Shown in pieces: positions 27,571-36,693 of a DNA stretch of 61,165 bases. A program made the position numbers and the translations under genes. The stretch covers positions 1 through 61,165 of the forward strand of contig JADFUW010000023.1 in NCBI GenBank assembly GCA_015222205.1, given 5' to 3'. Position 1 is the first letter of the stretch. Every line of letters starts with the position of its first letter. The stretch is from Chloroflexota bacterium. Its GTDB lineage: Bacteria; Chloroflexota; Dehalococcoidia; Dehalococcoidales; UBA5760. A model generated the notes under the pieces. That model was given only the letters and a program-made list of their open reading frames with translations. It was not told the DNA's origin and did no database searches.

Positions 27571-27599
27571 TTGAATTTCTCTGGGGTTTTCTTTATAAT
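27571..27599 (+). promoter_or_regulatory. Promoter of the 27626 gene
   Basis: TTGAAT (27571-27576), 17 nt, and a perfect TATAAT (27594-27599), about 20 nt ahead of the coding start. Confidence 0.65.
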
Positions 27600-27625
27600 T
27601 CCTCTAGTTAGTTTGGAGCTGTTAT

Positions 27626-28447
27626 ATGAGCAAATTCATAGATAAATTAAATGGGGCTTTAAGGACTGGGCTCCAGACTATGGGATTTAGACCCGGACAG
27701 CCGAGCTTGCCCGGTCCCAGAATCCTGCTGGTTGCCAGTCTAGCTCAGGCTAGTGTTAGTAACCTGGCTGACCGTGTGGCTGGAGCTGATGCTGGGCTGG
27801 TGCATATTCCCAGGTTAAAGGCGGATACCAAGACCCTTCAAAAATATTCTCAGGCTGTGCCTGATATCCCCTGGGGTGGGTGGCTAAGAGGCATCAGGGG
27901 GAGGGAAATCAGCTTAGAGGGTATTAGCGGTGACTTTGTGGTTTTCCCGGCAGATACCCCTCTGGGGATTCTGGAAAGGGCTAAAGCGGGCAGGAAGGAT
28001 GCTGAAGTTAGCACGAAAAATAATAAGGTGGGTAGGATATTAGAGGTTGAGGCATCGCTAAGTGAGGGCTTGCTAAGGACGATTGACGAGCTGCCGGTGG
28101 ATGCGGTACTTATTACGGGTAAACAAGAAGGGGACTACCAGCTTACCTGGCAACAGCTAATGTTCTTTCAGCACTTTGCTGATTTGGTGACCAAACCCTT
28201 GTTAGTCCAGGTACCATCAAAAGTAACGGCCGTTGAGCTTCAGATACTATGGCAAGCCGGGGTGGATGGCGTAATCGTGGCAGTGGGGGCGGGAGAGCCT
28301 GTGGGGAGACTGAGAGAACTCCGGGAGACGATTGATAAGCTAACCTTCCCGTCGCAGCGAAGGCGGGGCAAGGTGAAGGCTTTACTGCCTTACATTAGCA
28401 GTGGGGAGACGGATATAGAGATAGAGACAGAGACTGAAGAAGAGTAG
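27626..28447 (+). CDS. Conserved-looking protein of unknown function
   Basis: 273 residues, soluble, no signal peptide. The alternation of short hydrophobic strands and helices (ILLVASLAQ, DAGLVHIPRL, GDFVVFPADT, VDAVLITGK, KPLLVQVPS, VDGVIVAVGAGEP) reads like a TIM-barrel or flavodoxin-like fold. No catalytic motif stands out. The C-terminal end (SQRRRGKVKALLPY, then an acidic tail of alternating Glu/Thr) is unusual. A strong promoter and a GGAG ribosome site indicate a real, expressed single-gene unit. I cannot assign a function. The region after it (28448-28557) has only a weak hairpin at 28471-28491 between the convergent genes. Confidence 0.6.
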   Translation: MSKFIDKLNGALRTGLQTMGFRPGQPSLPGPRILLVASLAQASVSNLADRVAGADAGLVHIPRLKADTKTLQKYSQAVPDIPWGGWLRGIRGREISLEGISGDFVVFPADTPLGILERAKAGRKDAEVSTKNNKVGRILEVEASLSEGLLRTIDELPVDAVLITGKQEGDYQLTWQQLMFFQHFADLVTKPLLVQVPSKVTAVELQILWQAGVDGVIVAVGAGEPVGRLRELRETIDKLTFPSQRRRGKVKALLPYISSGETDIEIETETEEE

Positions 28448-28557
28448 CCGCCTAGTGATTTGTAGTGTAAAGGGCTGATTTGCTATGCCCTCTAAAGCCG
28501 GTTTTATCGGTTATTCTGATTCAAGGCTAGTAGTCGGGTTATATTAAGCAAGGCAGG

Positions 28558-29802
28558 TTACTTGCTTATCAGGCTCTTTATCAGGGCGAGTTCGTCTCTA
28601 ACCAGTCGGGGCATAAGGAAGTTTTGGGTGACGATTTTCTTACCTTCCTCACCCAGTTTTTTGCAGACCGCTGGATTTTGTAACAGGTATACTGTTTTCT
28701 CGGCGCACTCCTCGGTGCTATTTACCAGGTAGTGGCTGAGTTCACCAGTCATCTGTAGGGGGATACCACCGGCGTTACCGGCGACTACTGGCTTTTCTTT
28801 CCATAGTGCCTCAGCGACTACTAGGCCGAAGCCCTCCCTGATTGATTTCTGAATAACCACGTCACTGGCTCGCTGAAAGGCATTGACCTCCATATTGCCT
28901 ATCCCGGTGAGGTTAGAGTAGACAAACATGTCGTCATCTTTATTGGCTTCGGTGTGAATAGCGGCGTACATGTCCCATGATTCGGGGTCATCTTGGGCAA
29001 AGCTACCTATCATGGCTAGCTGGAGGCCGGGTACTTCTTTCTTAGCTAGTCGGTAGGCAGCGATGGTGCCGAAGGGGTCTTTCCAGCGGTCAAACCGAGA
29101 TACCTGGGTAATCAAAGGGCGGTGGCGGTCAAGTCCAAGACTTTCCAGTAGCTCCCGACATACATATTTCTTAATAAACATATTCTTGGGGCTGAAGGCG
29201 CAAATAGCTGGTGCCATAGTTGTAGTCTTGGCTAGACGAAGGTCTTGGGGTACGAACTCACTGGTGGTGAAAACAGCGGCATCGTGTTCTTCAACGTAGG
29301 GACGCAGAAAATCCCACACTGTAGCGTCTGGCTGTGAGCTATCTACATGGCAACGCCATATCCATTTGGTGTTGCTATCTGGTGAGTAGTGGCGTAGGGC
29401 GGCTGGCTGAGGGTCGTTGACGACAAAAACGTCATAATTGGGGTCAAGCTCGCGGGCATTGGCGAAATTATTAGCCAGGTATACCCTTTTGGTGCTTATC
29501 TTTTCAATTTCGGCAAACGGGGCTCCTTGCAGGGCATTGTGCAAGCCTTTGGTAAAGGTAAAAAAGCGGCGGTCACCGCGTATAACCTGCCAGTCGGCTT
29601 TAATGCCTAAGGAGCGTAGTAGTGGTATATAAGAAACCAGAAGTTCGGCTACCCCGCCGCCAAAGGGGGTTGAATTTATATGGCACAGGCGCAGTCCCTT
29701 AAGCTCTTTCCCCAGACTGACAGCCTCATCGATAAGCCCCCTGGCCTCTATAAGGCGGTATTTATCAATATCACATGTTCCCAGGGAGATTTTATGTAGC
29801 AT
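28558..29802 (-). CDS. treT: Trehalose glycosyltransferring synthase (TreT-like GT4)
   Basis: 414 residues of the GT-B fold, family GT4. N-terminal HINSTPFGGGVAELLVSY, then WQVIRGDRRFFTFTKGLHNA, are the TreT/trehalose phosphorylase signatures that bind the acceptor. REGFGLVVAEALWKEKPVVA with the conserved Glu pair binds the nucleotide-sugar or phosphate. TreT makes trehalose from NDP-glucose and glucose in one reversible step; a trehalose phosphorylase of the same family is the alternative. Trehalose would serve as a compatible solute. The gene is monocistronic, between convergent and same-strand neighbours with no other sugar genes. Confidence 0.8.
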   Translation of the reverse strand: MLHKISLGTCDIDKYRLIEARGLIDEAVSLGKELKGLRLCHINSTPFGGGVAELLVSYIPLLRSLGIKADWQVIRGDRRFFTFTKGLHNALQGAPFAEIEKISTKRVYLANNFANARELDPNYDVFVVNDPQPAALRHYSPDSNTKWIWRCHVDSSQPDATVWDFLRPYVEEHDAAVFTTSEFVPQDLRLAKTTTMAPAICAFSPKNMFIKKYVCRELLESLGLDRHRPLITQVSRFDRWKDPFGTIAAYRLAKKEVPGLQLAMIGSFAQDDPESWDMYAAIHTEANKDDDMFVYSNLTGIGNMEVNAFQRASDVVIQKSIREGFGLVVAEALWKEKPVVAGNAGGIPLQMTGELSHYLVNSTEECAEKTVYLLQNPAVCKKLGEEGKKIVTQNFLMPRLVRDELALIKSLISK

Positions 29803-29849
29803 TCAAACTGCCCTGCCTGCTTATTAGGTATAAAAACCTGAGTATAGCA

Positions 29850-30995
29850 CTAGTGTGGTGACCTTGATAGTTGCCAGGATTTTCCTTCAGTAGTAATCGC
29901 CGGTGCCACTACCATCTCAGCCTGGTGCATTTCTGCGATGGTGAAGGCGCCACAGACACCCATTGCTGTGCGAACTGCCCCGATGAGGTTTTGACTACCA
30001 TCGGTGACTGAAGTAGGGCCGAAGAGAATTTGCTCCAGCGAGCCAGTGATACCAACTTTTATTCGGGTGCCTCTGGGTAGTGCCGGGTGTGGGTGGGACA
30101 TACCCCAGTGATAGCCCATGCCCGGTGCCTCTTTGGCTTGTGCTAGAATGGAGCCAAGCATTACCGCATCAGCCCCGGCAGCCAGCGCTTTGCATAAATC
30201 TCCACCCTTACGAAAACCACCGTCGGTAATTATTGGTACATATCTGCCTGACTCGCGCTGGTAATCATCTCTAGCGGCGGCGCAGTCAATAGTAGCTGTT
30301 ATCTGGGGGACACCGATGCCGAGAACCTCCCGGGTGGTGCAGGCAGCACCCGGCCCAACACCGACCATGACCCCGGCGATTCCTGTCCTCATGAGCTCCA
30401 GGCAGGCACCGTAGCTGACACAGTTACCCACGATAATGGGTACAGGTAGCGATTTGCACAGCTCGGAGAAGATTAGCCCACGATAGCTTTTAGATGTATG
30501 CTTGGCGGTGGTAACGGTAGATTGGACGGCAAGAATATCAACCCCGGCTTCAGTTGCTAGCGGTGCTAGGCGTTTGGTATTAGCCGGTGTCACCGAAACA
30601 ACACATACCCCCCCACCCCTTTTAATCTCCTGTATTCGTTCGCCGACAAGGTTCTCCTTAATCGGTTGAGAGTAGACCTTCTGAAGTAACGGCGTAATCT
30701 CAGTATCAGATGCCCGGGTAATTTCAGCAAGTATCTCCCGTGGCTTATCATACCGGGTCTGCACTCCTTCTAGGTGGAGAACGGCTAGACCACCTAGCTT
30801 ACTCATCAAGATAGCGAGGTTGACATCGGTTACCGCATCCATGGCAGAAGCGATGATGGGGATAGAGAAGGTGAGGCCCTCTATTTTGAGGCTTACGTTT
30901 GCCTGGTCGGGGTTAATAGTTACCTCTCCCGGCACTATCGCCACTTCGTCGAATCCGTAGGCACGCCGTAGCTGCTTGAACTGAGGAGGAGCCAT
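29850..30995 (-). CDS. GuaB3-family IMP dehydrogenase-related protein
   Basis: 381 residues from ATG 30995, which follows an AAAGGA site. The frame extends 18 codons further upstream but without a site. (beta/alpha)8 barrel of the IMPDH/GMP reductase family without CBS domains. [18 protein letters not shown] carries the catalytic Cys loop. [21 protein letters not shown] is the IMP phosphate site. The N-terminal [20 protein letters not shown] and [16 protein letters not shown] are GuaB3 (TIGR01304-type) features, not the canonical GuaB flap. Whether this is the cell's real IMP dehydrogenase or a paralogue of other function cannot be told; no other guaB lies in the window. Confidence 0.85.
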   Translation of the reverse strand: MAPPQFKQLRRAYGFDEVAIVPGEVTINPDQANVSLKIEGLTFSIPIIASAMDAVTDVNLAILMSKLGGLAVLHLEGVQTRYDKPREILAEITRASDTEITPLLQKVYSQPIKENLVGERIQEIKRGGGVCVVSVTPANTKRLAPLATEAGVDILAVQSTVTTAKHTSKSYRGLIFSELCKSLPVPIIVGNCVSYGACLELMRTGIAGVMVGVGPGAACTTREVLGIGVPQITATIDCAAARDDYQRESGRYVPIITDGGFRKGGDLCKALAAGADAVMLGSILAQAKEAPGMGYHWGMSHPHPALPRGTRIKVGITGSLEQILFGPTSVTDGSQNLIGAVRTAMGVCGAFTIAEMHQAEMVVAPAITTEGKSWQLSRSPH

Positions 30996-31074
30996 TTTGC
31001 TGTCCTTTCTTAAGAGGGAACTATACCAGAGACAGTGGCTCAAAGTCAAGAAAGTTTAACCAGGTTGTTTGGTA

Positions 31075-31164
31075 GGGGGATTAAAAGGGGGCTTCACCCC
31101 TTTAAGAAATCCTCTTCCCCCTCCCATTAGGAAGAGGAGGGGGATAAAGGGTGAGGGGGGTTGG
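31075..31164 (-). repeat. Two-hairpin dispersed repeat, locus A (reverse orientation)
   Basis: Read on the minus strand it runs CAACCCCCCTCACCCTTT, ATCCCCCTCCTCTTCC, a loop, the complementary arm, then TTAAAGGGGTGAAGCCCC. Inner stems are CCTCTTCC/GGAAGAGG and AAAGGGG/CCCCTTT. It matches loci B (48058-48144), C (56168-56325) and D (60608-60637). It lies between guaB3 and degV, both on the minus strand, where nothing else is seen. Confidence 0.75.
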
Positions 31165-31231
31165 TAGAAGCTCTCTTTAACAGTAGCTATGTCAGAGAGG
31201 GCTTATTACCATAGACGGGGGGTGTAGTCTT

Positions 31232-32098
31232 CTAATCCTCACCGTAGAATCCAACTTCAACTATGCCCTCTCCGTTTAAGACAGCACCAATAGGTGGCAT
31301 TTCGCTAACATAAATTTCATCAGCTAGGTCAAACCGGGACAATAGCTTCTTTTTTAGCCTCTCAGCTTCATCAGGGACACTGACATGGGTTATGGCAGCA
31401 TGCAGCCTCTTCCCTTTAGTCCTTTCTTCTATCACATTGAGTGTGGTTTCTACTGCCTTAGCTGGACTTTTCTCTCTCAATAAAGGTCGGGCAGTACCAC
31501 CACTGGCAGCATCTGTCTCTAGAACGGTTACTGTAGAGATTGCCGCCTTAGCCCAGCTTTTAGCCTTACCCGTTCTCCCGTAGTGCTCAAAGTGAAAGAG
31601 GGATAGTCGCAGGGCAAGCTCGGAAACACTCTGCTTTACCCGCTTAGCCACCTCAATCACTTCAGGGAGGCTCTTGCCTTCGCTGGCTGCCTTTGCTGCC
31701 TCAATGGTGATAAGCATCTCGCCGCCGACAACGGTGAGAGAATCCAATACCTCAATGGTGGTGTTGGGTAATTGCTCCTGAGCCAACTTTTTAGCATTTA
31801 GTGCCGAATTATAGGATTGGGAATAGCCAGAGGTTATGGTAACAACTAAGATAGCCTTTGCCTGCTGGCTTGCCCTCTTAAAGAATTCTAGGAATTCGGC
31901 CGGAGAGGGGGGTGAGGTGGTGGGTAGGTTTTCCTTACTCCTAATTCGGGCATAGAGCTGCTCCTTATCTATGGTAGTGTCTAGGTAGTCCGTGCCATCC
32001 ATTACAATATGGAAGGGTACCAGTGAGATGTCATATTCTTTGGCTACCTCTGGTGGTACGGTGGCAACACTGTCAGCTGTAACAGCTACCTGTTTCAT
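31232..32098 (-). CDS. DegV-family fatty-acid-binding protein
   Basis: 288 residues with the two-domain DegV fold. TADSVATVPPEVAKEYDISLVP and TSPPSPAEFLEFF (the TSxPSP fatty-acid carboxylate site) are diagnostic. DSLTVVGGEMLITIEAAKAA and HFEHYGRTGKAKSW complete the lipid pocket. DegV/FakB proteins present fatty acids to the kinase FakA for incorporation into phospholipid. No fakA is in the window. Ribosome site AGGAGG before ATG 32098. Confidence 0.92.
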   Translation of the reverse strand: MKQVAVTADSVATVPPEVAKEYDISLVPFHIVMDGTDYLDTTIDKEQLYARIRSKENLPTTSPPSPAEFLEFFKRASQQAKAILVVTITSGYSQSYNSALNAKKLAQEQLPNTTIEVLDSLTVVGGEMLITIEAAKAASEGKSLPEVIEVAKRVKQSVSELALRLSLFHFEHYGRTGKAKSWAKAAISTVTVLETDAASGGTARPLLREKSPAKAVETTLNVIEERTKGKRLHAAITHVSVPDEAERLKKKLLSRFDLADEIYVSEMPPIGAVLNGEGIVEVGFYGED

Positions 32099-32158
32099 TA
32101 ACTGCCTCCTTTTCGTTTTTACTTAGTGAGGGAAGGAATTATGTTAAGTATACTAAGA

Positions 32159-32187
32159 AGAATACAAAAGGTAAACCCATCTGTCAA
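32159..32187 (-). promoter_or_regulatory. Promoter of the DegV gene
   Basis: On the minus strand: perfect TTGACA (32182-32187), 17 nt, TATTCT (32159-32164). The leader is about 55 nt. The same -35, spacing and -10 occur at 41181-41209. Confidence 0.7.
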
Positions 32188-32248
32188 GCACTATAGACGA
32201 GTGATAAGATATAAGGTTATAATGGGCTTGGTTAGAGGAAGATGAAAG

Positions 32249-33067
32249 GTGATGCCGACTCTTTACCTGGTGGCTACCCCTATTGGTAATCTGGAGGATA
32301 TTTCTTGGCGTGCCCTGCGTACCCTGAAAGAAGTAAGGCTTATTGCGGCTGAAGATACCCGCCGCACCAAGCAGCTTCTGGCCGCTTATGATATTAAGAC
32401 ACGACTGACGAGCTATCATGAGCATAATAAGTGGGCTAAGCTAGGTTATATTCTGGATTGCCTTGGGGGTGGGGATGTGGCTCTGGTTTCTGATGCCGGG
32501 ATGCCGGGGATGTCTGACCCTGGCTATGAATTGGTCGTGGCAGCTACTGAGCGAGGTATCCCGGTGGTGCCGGTTCCCGGGCCTTCAGTTGTTATTACGG
32601 CACTGGTTATCTCGGGACTGCCTACGGAGAGGTTTATCTACCTGGGCTTTCTGCCCCGTAGAGCCGGCAGCCGGCGGCGGGTTCTGGAATCGGTGGCTGA
32701 TGAGTGTGGCACTATTGTCGCCTTAGAATCACCTCATCGCCTGATAGCTGCCCTGAATGATATTATGCTCGTTCTGGGAGACAGAAGGGTGGCTGTTTGC
32801 CGTGAACTGACCAAGATTCACGAGGAGGTCTTCCGGGGGGTAGTAACCGGGGCGCTGGAACACTTTGCCCAGCCAAGGGGGGAGTTTACCCTGGTTATTG
32901 CCGGTCGGGGAGAGAAGGCTAAGCCACAGCTGACTGAAGATATTGAGCGACAGTTAAGTGGTCTGCGCTGGTCCGGGGTGAGGGCTAAAGAGGCGATAGC
33001 CAGGATAGCTGGTGAAACCGGTTTATCGCGGAAGGAGTTGTATCGTGCCTGGCTTAAAATACTTTAA
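32249..33067 (+). CDS. rsmI: 16S rRNA (cytidine-1402 2'-O)-methyltransferase
   Basis: 272 residues. YLVATPIGNLEDISWRA at the N-terminus, AAEDTRRTKQLL, LVSDAGMPGMSDPGYEL and VALESPHRL are the RsmI series of tetrapyrrole-methylase-fold motifs. The enzyme methylates the ribose of C1402 in the ribosomal P site using SAM. The C-terminal ~45 residues (GVRAKEAIARIAGETGLSR) form the small helical RsmI tail domain. It is divergent from degV; its own promoter has a TATAAT at about 32218 but no clear -35. Confidence 0.93.
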   Translation: MMPTLYLVATPIGNLEDISWRALRTLKEVRLIAAEDTRRTKQLLAAYDIKTRLTSYHEHNKWAKLGYILDCLGGGDVALVSDAGMPGMSDPGYELVVAATERGIPVVPVPGPSVVITALVISGLPTERFIYLGFLPRRAGSRRRVLESVADECGTIVALESPHRLIAALNDIMLVLGDRRVAVCRELTKIHEEVFRGVVTGALEHFAQPRGEFTLVIAGRGEKAKPQLTEDIERQLSGLRWSGVRAKEAIARIAGETGLSRKELYRAWLKIL

Positions 33068-33157
33068 TATTTCAACCTTTGTGTCTGGCTCAAAAAATGA
33101 CTTGAGGTTCTCAGGCATATCTGAGGTTTATATTAGAACTTGAGGGGGGTTTATAAA

Positions 33158-33358
33158 ATGCGCCAAGGGTGTATCTCTTTAGGCAATATCTGGTGTGATG
33201 AGTGTCATCGCCTTATTATGCATGCCGAGCGCTACTTGATTATTGAAGGGACGGACGGCGATAAAAAACGTCTGTGTAAGGACTGTAGCCTGGAGAGGGG
33301 TTATGCTCGCTATAAGGACGAGAAGGGGGAACAGGTGCTAACCTTCTTCTTGGAGTGA
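33158..33358 (+). CDS. Small zinc-ribbon-like protein
   Basis: 66 residues from ATG 33158, set by GAGGGGGG nine bases upstream. A TTG at 33140 overlaps that site and is less likely. Two Cys pairs, CDECH and CKDCS, spaced ~30 residues apart give one probable zinc ribbon. Between them IIEGTDGDKKRL is a turn-rich strand pair. The remaining sequence is soluble. It lies 115 nt before metG on the same strand. I know no assigned function; small proteins of this kind often bind RNA or act as chaperone-like adaptors. Confidence 0.6.
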   Translation: MRQGCISLGNIWCDECHRLIMHAERYLIIEGTDGDKKRLCKDCSLERGYARYKDEKGEQVLTFFLE

Positions 33359-33431
33359 GTATTAAGCCAGTTATTTGCCGGTGGCGAAGTACCTAGTTTA
33401 TTAAGTATTTATAAAAAAGCTAGCGAGAATA

Positions 33432-33451
33432 CCCCGCAGCTTGCTGTGGGG
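33432..33451. repeat. Strong hairpin in the metG leader
   Basis: CCCCGCAGC and GCTGTGGGG flank a TT loop: nine pairs, one of them G-T. It ends 10 nt before the metG ribosome site (GAAGG at 33461). No T-run follows on either strand, so a Rho-independent terminator is unlikely. A stabilising or translation-affecting stem, or a repeat remnant, is possible. Confidence 0.6.
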
Positions 33452-33472
33452 AGATTCATTGAAGGAAAGAGT

Positions 33473-35152
33473 ATGGGTGAGAGAGTTTTTATTGGGGTAG
33501 CTTGGCCCTATGCTAACGGCCCTTTGCATTTAGGTCAAATTGCGGGGGCATATTTATCAGCGGATATATTTGCCCGATACCACCGGGCTAAGGGTAACGA
33601 AGTTTTAATGGTATCCGGTTCCGACCAGCACGGTACACCGATAACCCTTAGGGCTGAGCGAGAGGGAAGGAAGCCGGAAGAGATAGCCACTCAGTATCAT
33701 CACCAGTTTCTTGAGTCGTGGCAGAAGCTCGGCATTTCCTTTGATTTATTTACCTCTACCGGCACGGCTAATCACGCTCGGGTATCACAGGATATTTTCC
33801 TTACCCTGCTTAAAAAGGGTTATATCTACAAGGCTACAGTATCCCAGCCTTTTTGTCCTCACTGCCAGCGCTTTTTGCCAGACCGCTATGTTGAGGGTAT
33901 CTGTCCCTATTGTCAGTCTTCCGGGGCTCGGGGTGACCAGTGCGACGATTGTGGTAAACCTCTAAATCCGGCTGAGTTAACTAGCCCAAGATGTTCCTTC
34001 TGTAGCGCTACTCCCGAGTTTAGGGACTCGGAGCACTTCTTTTTCAGGCTCTCTGCTTTTCAGGATAAGCTACTAGATTGGGTGAGGCAAAAGAGCCACT
34101 GGCGGCAGAATGTCCTCAACTTTACCCTGCGCTATCTGGAAGGGGGACTGAAGGATAGGGCTATTACTCGTGATATAGACTGGGGGGTGCCGGTGCCGCT
34201 GGATGGCTTTGAGGACAAGCGTCTTTATGTGTGGTTTGAGGCGGTCATCGGTTACCTCTCCGCGGCTAAGGAGTGGGCTAAGCACAGTGGCGATGAGGGA
34301 AAGTGGCGCTATTTCTGGCAGGATAATGCCGCCAAGAGCTATTACTTTATCGGCAAGGATAATATTGTCTTTCATACTATTATCTGGCCAGCGATGCTGA
34401 TGGGCTATGATGATAACCTGAATCTGCCCTATGATGTGCCGGCTAATGAGTTCTTAACCATTGAGGGTAAGAAACTCTCTACCAGCCGCCGTTGGGCTGT
34501 CTGGCTACCTGATTACTTGTCGCGCTATGACCCTGACCCGCTGCGTTACTTATTATCTATAAGTATGCCCGAAACTAGCGATACTGATTTTTCCTGGCGT
34601 GAGTTTGTCAGGCGTAACAATGATGAGCTGGTGGCTACTTATGGGAATCTGGTTCATCGGGCGCTCACCTTTACCTATCGTAGTTTTAATGGCTGCGTGC
34701 CGTCACCTAGGGAGCTAGATAGCCGTAGTCAGGCGATACTTGATTTGGCTAAGGATACCCTTAATACCATGGATAAGCTTCTCTCCGGTTGCCATTTTAG
34801 GGAAGCAGTAAGGTCAGCCATGTCTTTAGCTCAGGAGGCTAATCGCTACTTAGAAGAAAAGTCGCCCTGGAAGGTGATTAAAGAAGACCGGCAGGCTGCT
34901 GCTGATGCCCTCTATGTGGCCATCTCAGTCATCTCCTGCCTTAGAACAGCGCTGTATCCCTTCCTACCCTTTAGCTCTCAGAGGCTACACGGGTATCTTG
35001 GTTTTGATGGTAGTGTGGAGGGTGACGGCTGGCAGCCTCGTTCCCCGTCACCAGGGCAGAAATTACTGCCCCCGGAGCCCTTATTCTCCAAATTGGATGA
35101 GGGGTTGATAGATGAGGAGATTAGTCGCTTGGGACAGGGCTATGATAAGTAG
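33473..35152 (+). CDS. metG: Methionyl-tRNA synthetase
   Basis: 559 residues from ATG 33473, with GAAGGAAAG just upstream; an in-frame GTG at 33446 lies in the hairpin stem. Charges tRNA-Met for initiation and elongation. The class I HIGH motif is PLHLGQ in PYANGPLHLGQIAGAY, and the KMSKS motif appears as KLSTSR in GKKLSTSRRWAVW. The connecting domain has four Cys knuckle pairs (CPHC, CPYC, CDDC, CSFC), so it probably binds two zinc ions, as in the MetRS1 group. No C-terminal tRNA-binding EMAP domain is fused. It is followed 14 nt later by the polyprenyl synthase. Confidence 0.95.
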   Translation: MGERVFIGVAWPYANGPLHLGQIAGAYLSADIFARYHRAKGNEVLMVSGSDQHGTPITLRAEREGRKPEEIATQYHHQFLESWQKLGISFDLFTSTGTANHARVSQDIFLTLLKKGYIYKATVSQPFCPHCQRFLPDRYVEGICPYCQSSGARGDQCDDCGKPLNPAELTSPRCSFCSATPEFRDSEHFFFRLSAFQDKLLDWVRQKSHWRQNVLNFTLRYLEGGLKDRAITRDIDWGVPVPLDGFEDKRLYVWFEAVIGYLSAAKEWAKHSGDEGKWRYFWQDNAAKSYYFIGKDNIVFHTIIWPAMLMGYDDNLNLPYDVPANEFLTIEGKKLSTSRRWAVWLPDYLSRYDPDPLRYLLSISMPETSDTDFSWREFVRRNNDELVATYGNLVHRALTFTYRSFNGCVPSPRELDSRSQAILDLAKDTLNTMDKLLSGCHFREAVRSAMSLAQEANRYLEEKSPWKVIKEDRQAAADALYVAISVISCLRTALYPFLPFSSQRLHGYLGFDGSVEGDGWQPRSPSPGQKLLPPEPLFSKLDEGLIDEEISRLGQGYDK

Positions 35153-35166
35153 CTGGGAGGAGACCA

Positions 35167-36135
35167 TTGTCACTAGGCGCAATCTATGAGCCTATTCAGG
35201 AGGATATGACCAAGGTAGAGGCTAGGCTAAGGTTGGTCGGCGAGGTTAGCCCTACCTGGCTGGCTGAGCTTTTAGCGCATAGTCTGGAGAACGGCGGCAA
35301 GAGGCTTCGCCCGGCCCTGGTTCTCCTATCCGGTGGGTTTCAGGACTACGACTTAGGTTCTCTGCTGCCTATGGCGGCAGCTGTTGAGGTCTTGCATACA
35401 GCTACCCTGGTTCATGATGATGCCATTGATAACTCTCTGGTTCGCCGTGGTCGCCCCACGATTAACAAGGTGTGGGGTGAAGATAAAGCTATACTCCTCG
35501 GGGACTACCTGCTGGCTAAGTCAGAGGAGCTTGCCGCTGATACTGAAAATCTACGGGTAATAAGGCTCTTTGCCCGGGCTATTATGACTATTGCTGGCGG
35601 AGAGTTGAGTCAGTCTTTTGGTGCCTTTAAGCTCGAGCAGAGCCGCCAGCAGTACTTGGAAAGGATTTCCGCTAAGACCGCCTCCCTGATTTCCCTGGCC
35701 ACTGAATCTGGGGCTATCCTGAGTCAGGCACCAGAAAAGCTGGTTACGGCACTCAGGGAATATGGCTATAATCTTGGTATCGCTTTTCAGATTGTGGATG
35801 ATATCCTGGATTTTGCTGGCGATGAGGCAGAAATGGGTAAGCCCACCGGCTCTGATTTAGCTGAGGGCACCCTGACCCTGCCGGCGATGCTTCTTTTAGA
35901 GCGCTACCCTGATGATAACCCGGTAAGGCGGCTGTTTCAGAACGAGGGTGATAAGCGGGAGAATATAAGACTGGCTATAGAATTAGTGCGTGACTCAGAG
36001 GTCACTCAAGAGTGCTATAAAGTTGCCTCGGATTATTGTGCCCGGGCCTGCCGTAATCTTGACCGGTTGCCCGATAATGCCAGTCGCCGGTCGTTAAGAG
36101 AACTGGCTGAATATGTAGTAGCACGGAAGAAATAA
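35167..36135 (+). CDS. Polyprenyl diphosphate synthase
   Basis: Chain-elongating trans-prenyltransferase making C35-C50-type isoprenoid diphosphates for quinone side chains. 322 residues. GGKRLRP at 43-49, the first aspartate-rich motif DDAID at 84-88 followed by NSLVRRGRPT, and the second in IVDDILDFAGD bind Mg2+ and substrates. The residues just before the first DDxxD (HTATLVH) are small, which usually allows long chains. The start is TTG 35167 behind a GGGAGGAG site, 14 nt after metG, so probably co-transcribed. Chain length cannot be read from the sequence. Confidence 0.9.
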   Translation: MSLGAIYEPIQEDMTKVEARLRLVGEVSPTWLAELLAHSLENGGKRLRPALVLLSGGFQDYDLGSLLPMAAAVEVLHTATLVHDDAIDNSLVRRGRPTINKVWGEDKAILLGDYLLAKSEELAADTENLRVIRLFARAIMTIAGGELSQSFGAFKLEQSRQQYLERISAKTASLISLATESGAILSQAPEKLVTALREYGYNLGIAFQIVDDILDFAGDEAEMGKPTGSDLAEGTLTLPAMLLLERYPDDNPVRRLFQNEGDKRENIRLAIELVRDSEVTQECYKVASDYCARACRNLDRLPDNASRRSLRELAEYVVARKK

Positions 36136-36153
36136 CCTTCTGAGGTTCCGGAT

Positions 36154-36600
36154 TTATTTTCCCTCAATCCAGGTACTGCCGTCCTGATAGGTTTCTTTCT
36201 TGTGTGTCGGTATTTTCTGCTTGAACTGGTCAATAGCGTACTGGCAGGCTAGAAAACCCTCCTGGCGGTGGGCAGCCGGCACCGCAATAACCAGATTAAT
36301 ATCGCCCACGCTTAGCTTACCTATTCTGTGGCATATAGCTATGTTACCGAGTCGCCATTTTTGTTTAGTGTCGTCGGCTATCTCCCTGAGCCTGTTTGCT
36401 GCCTTTCCGTCGCTGTCACTGTATTCTACGGAGATGACCTGTTTACCCCGGGAGTGGTCGCGAATCAGCCCAACATAGGTAACGACGCAACCGCTCTCCT
36501 GAGTCTTTGCTCTATTAACTATAGTTTCCGGTGAAATAGGCCGCTCTGTAATTTCTATGATGCTTTCCGGTGGGATAGGCTTTTTGGGAATTTCTACCAT
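36154..36600 (-). CDS. moaE: Molybdopterin synthase catalytic subunit MoaE
   Basis: 148 residues. GCVVTYVGLIRDHSRGK and VEYSDSDGKAANRLREIAD form the MoaD-docking face, and AIAVPAAHRQEGFLACQYAID with KKETYQDGSTWIEGK contains the conserved catalytic Lys and Arg. MoaE with MoaD inserts the dithiolene sulfurs of molybdopterin. Its first 20 residues (EIPKKPIPPESIIEITERPI) contain a tandem PISPE/TERPI-like repeat. No moaD, moaA or moaC is adjacent, so molybdenum cofactor synthesis genes must be elsewhere. Ribosome site AGGAGAG. Confidence 0.9.
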   Translation of the reverse strand: MVEIPKKPIPPESIIEITERPISPETIVNRAKTQESGCVVTYVGLIRDHSRGKQVISVEYSDSDGKAANRLREIADDTKQKWRLGNIAICHRIGKLSVGDINLVIAVPAAHRQEGFLACQYAIDQFKQKIPTHKKETYQDGSTWIEGK

Positions 36601-36693
36601 GCTAGTAATCTCTCCTGATAGATATAATAGACATCTCTATCGGGGAAATGGGTTTTCTAATCCGAATGTTGGAACAGCCTATCTTATCCCTAA

